From NCBI GenBank assembly GCA_018396615.1, contig JAGTQT010000059.1:1642-9020 (forward strand): 7,379 nucleotides of DNA. The letters run 5' to 3'. Both the position numbers and the translations under genes were made by a program. This DNA comes from Candidatus Bathyarchaeota archaeon. GTDB lineage: Archaea; Thermoproteota; Bathyarchaeia; Bathyarchaeales; Bathycorpusculaceae. This document shows, piece after piece, positions 6,394-7,379 of the stretch. The notes below the pieces were generated by a model, which searched no databases, had not been told where the DNA came from, and saw only the letters and a list, made by a program, of their open reading frames with translations. Each line of letters opens with the position of its first letter. Position 1 is the stretch's first letter.

Positions 6394-6433
6394 TCTGCCT
6401 CAACTCTTTAGAACAAGCAATTGGTCGAAGAAA

Positions 6434-6448
6434 GGATAAAACCTTTTA
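6434..6448 (-). promoter_or_regulatory. BRE/TATA-like promoter of tldD-tldE
   Basis: The minus strand reads TAAAAGGTTTTATCC, with its A/T core about 45 bases ahead of the TldD ATG, predicting a transcript start near 6412 and a leader of about 20 nt. The plus-strand 11-mer AAAACCTTTTA (6438-6448) recurs exactly at 6545-6555 in the opposite-facing promoter. Confidence 0.5.
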
Positions 6449-6515
6449 GGTCCAAGTCTTTCCCTTTGTGAAACATGCATGAGACACAGTTAACTTTTAA
6501 GCAATGACGTGTGAA

Positions 6516-6531
6516 GGCAGCCAAAACTGCC
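6516..6531. repeat. Short inverted repeat in the tldD/oxidoreductase intergenic region
   Basis: GGCAG at 6516-6520 and CTGCC at 6527-6531 are perfect 5-bp inverted arms around the loop CCAAAA. No T-run follows on either strand, so it does not look like a terminator. Its place between the two divergent promoters would suit a small operator, but 5-bp arms are weak evidence. Confidence 0.3.
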
Positions 6532-6544
6532 GAAAAAAGAGAGC

Positions 6545-6557
6545 AAAACCTTTTAAC
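6545..6557 (+). promoter_or_regulatory. BRE/TATA-like promoter of the 2-oxoacid oxidoreductase gene
   Basis: AAAACCTTTTAAC lies about 50 bases ahead of the TTG start at 6604, predicting transcription from about 6578 and a leader of about 25 nt that includes the GGAG SD at 6593-6596. Its first 11 bases repeat the 6438-6448 element of the divergent promoter. Confidence 0.5.
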
Positions 6558-6603
6558 AAATGCTTTCTAGGCTTAGATCAGAATCCCTTAAAGGAGAATC
6601 CAT

Positions 6604-7379
6604 TTGAAAACGCGTTCAACTGGAAAAATCTATTTCTGGCAGGGAAATGAAGCATGTGCCGAAGCCGCTTTGGCAGCAGGCTGCAGATTTTTTGCTGGCT
6701 ACCCAATTACGCCTGCAAGCGAAATAGCTGAACACTTGGCTAGAAAACTTCCGCAGACTGGTGGAGTAGCCTTACAGATGGAAGACGAGCTGGCAGCAAT
6801 CGGAGCAGTCGTGGGCGCAAGCTGGGCTGGTGCGAAAGCAATGACCGCGACCTCTGGGCCAGGCTTTGACCTTATGCAGGAGACAATTGGCTGGGCTTTT
6901 ATGACGGAAACGCCGTGCGTAATTGTTGACGTTCAAAGGCTCGGACCAAGCACAGGTCAGGCAACTAAATGCGGTCAGGGCGATATAATGCAGGCCCGTT
7001 GGGGGACTCACGGAGACTATGTTGCGATAGCGCTTTCTCCGAATTCGGTGGGGGAGACATTTGAACTGACGGTTCGAGCGTTTAATCTTGCTGAGAAGTA
7101 TCGCACTCCAGTAGTGCTCTTGACAGATGAGGAAATCGCCCACATGAGGGAACGAGTAACTGTGCCTTCTTCTGAAAACATGGAGCTCGTGAACAGAAGA
7201 AAACCCAAGCCTAGCGAAAGAATGTTTTTTGGCAGTGACGAGGTTCCACCGATGCCCTCTGTCGGCGAGGGATTTGATGTTGCTGTGACAGGGTCCACGC
7301 ATGATGAATACGGAATCCGTTTCACAGCCGATCCAGATGTGCACAGGCGGCTGGTTGAAAGATTAAATGGTAAAATACT
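6604..7379 (+). CDS. korA: 2-oxoacid:ferredoxin oxidoreductase alpha subunit (KorA-like), 3' end cut by window
   Basis: The first 258 residues are seen. The protein belongs to the 2-oxoacid:acceptor oxidoreductase family, which oxidises 2-oxoacids with CoA to acyl-CoA and CO2, reducing ferredoxin in the cytosol. The pyrimidine-binding domain motifs are clear: FWQGNEACAEAALAAG at 11-26, GYPITP at 32-37, QMEDE at 58-62, and TATSGPGFDLMQE at 81-93. Domain organisation and best-remembered similarity point to a KorA/VorB-type alpha subunit; whether the substrate is 2-oxoglutarate or a branched-chain 2-oxoacid cannot be fixed here, so the symbol is tentative. A beta (thiamine diphosphate) subunit is expected just downstream. 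The start is TTG at 6604: an in-frame TAA at 6589-6591 excludes earlier starts, GGAG (6593-6596) lies 7 nt upstream, and the first in-frame ATG, at residue 59, is inside the conserved domain. The gene is divergent from tldD. Confidence 0.92.
   Translation, partial: MKTRSTGKIYFWQGNEACAEAALAAGCRFFAGYPITPASEIAEHLARKLPQTGGVALQMEDELAAIGAVVGASWAGAKAMTATSGPGFDLMQETIGWAFMTETPCVIVDVQRLGPSTGQATKCGQGDIMQARWGTHGDYVAIALSPNSVGETFELTVRAFNLAEKYRTPVVLLTDEEIAHMRERVTVPSSENMELVNRRKPKPSERMFFGSDEVPPMPSVGEGFDVAVTGSTHDEYGIRFTADPDVHRRLVERLNGKI

Noticed and set aside
6474..6481. CATGCATG palindrome in the tldD/oxidoreductase intergenic region
   Set aside because: A lone 8-bp palindrome with no second copy nearby and no clear position relative to either promoter; chance is enough.
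6772..7344. Minus-strand open frame of 190 codons
   Set aside because: It is antisense to the strongly conserved 2-oxoacid oxidoreductase alpha subunit and has low-complexity, unrecognisable content.

Overview
The window reads as archaeal chromosome. The evidence is a fused formaldehyde-activating enzyme/hexulose-phosphate synthase (Fae-Hps), a ferredoxin-type 2-oxoacid oxidoreductase, TATA-like promoter boxes about 25 bp ahead of likely transcript starts, GGTG/GGAG-type Shine-Dalgarno (SD) sites, two TTG start codons, and a tRNA with no encoded CCA. A bathyarchaeal or related TACK lineage would fit, but that placement is an impression. No mobile element, CRISPR array or phage gene was seen.

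Layout. Bases 1-1384 (minus): Fae-Hps, cut by the window start, with an unusual N-terminal helix-turn-helix-like extension of about 85 residues. 1385-1664: divergent intergenic region with promoters, TGTCGG repeats and a hairpin plus T-run. 1665-1847 (plus): a 60-residue membrane protein of unknown role, whose stop codon overlaps that of the next gene. 1844-3379 (minus): an M32 (Taq-type) carboxypeptidase starting at TTG, behind a leader that can fold over its SD site. 3490-3562 (minus): tRNA-Gly(CCC). 3653-4978 and 4975-6393 (minus): TldE-like and TldD-like proteins, a two-gene operon joined by an ATGA overlap. 6394-6603: divergent promoter region. 6604-7379 (plus): alpha subunit of a 2-oxoacid:ferredoxin oxidoreductase, TTG start, cut by the window end.

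How the genes may work together. The M32 enzyme and TldD/TldE release or process peptides. 2-oxoacid:ferredoxin oxidoreductases consume the 2-oxoacids formed from amino acids. The 1844-7379 stretch is therefore compatible with peptide and amino-acid catabolism, although the genes are separate transcription units and this is inference. Fae-Hps belongs to a different pathway: interconversion of hexulose phosphate with ribulose 5-phosphate plus formaldehyde, with formaldehyde passed to a tetrahydromethanopterin-type carrier.

The most unusual items are the HTH-Fae-Hps fusion with its repeat-rich upstream region, and the SD-masking inverted repeat ahead of the carboxypeptidase.
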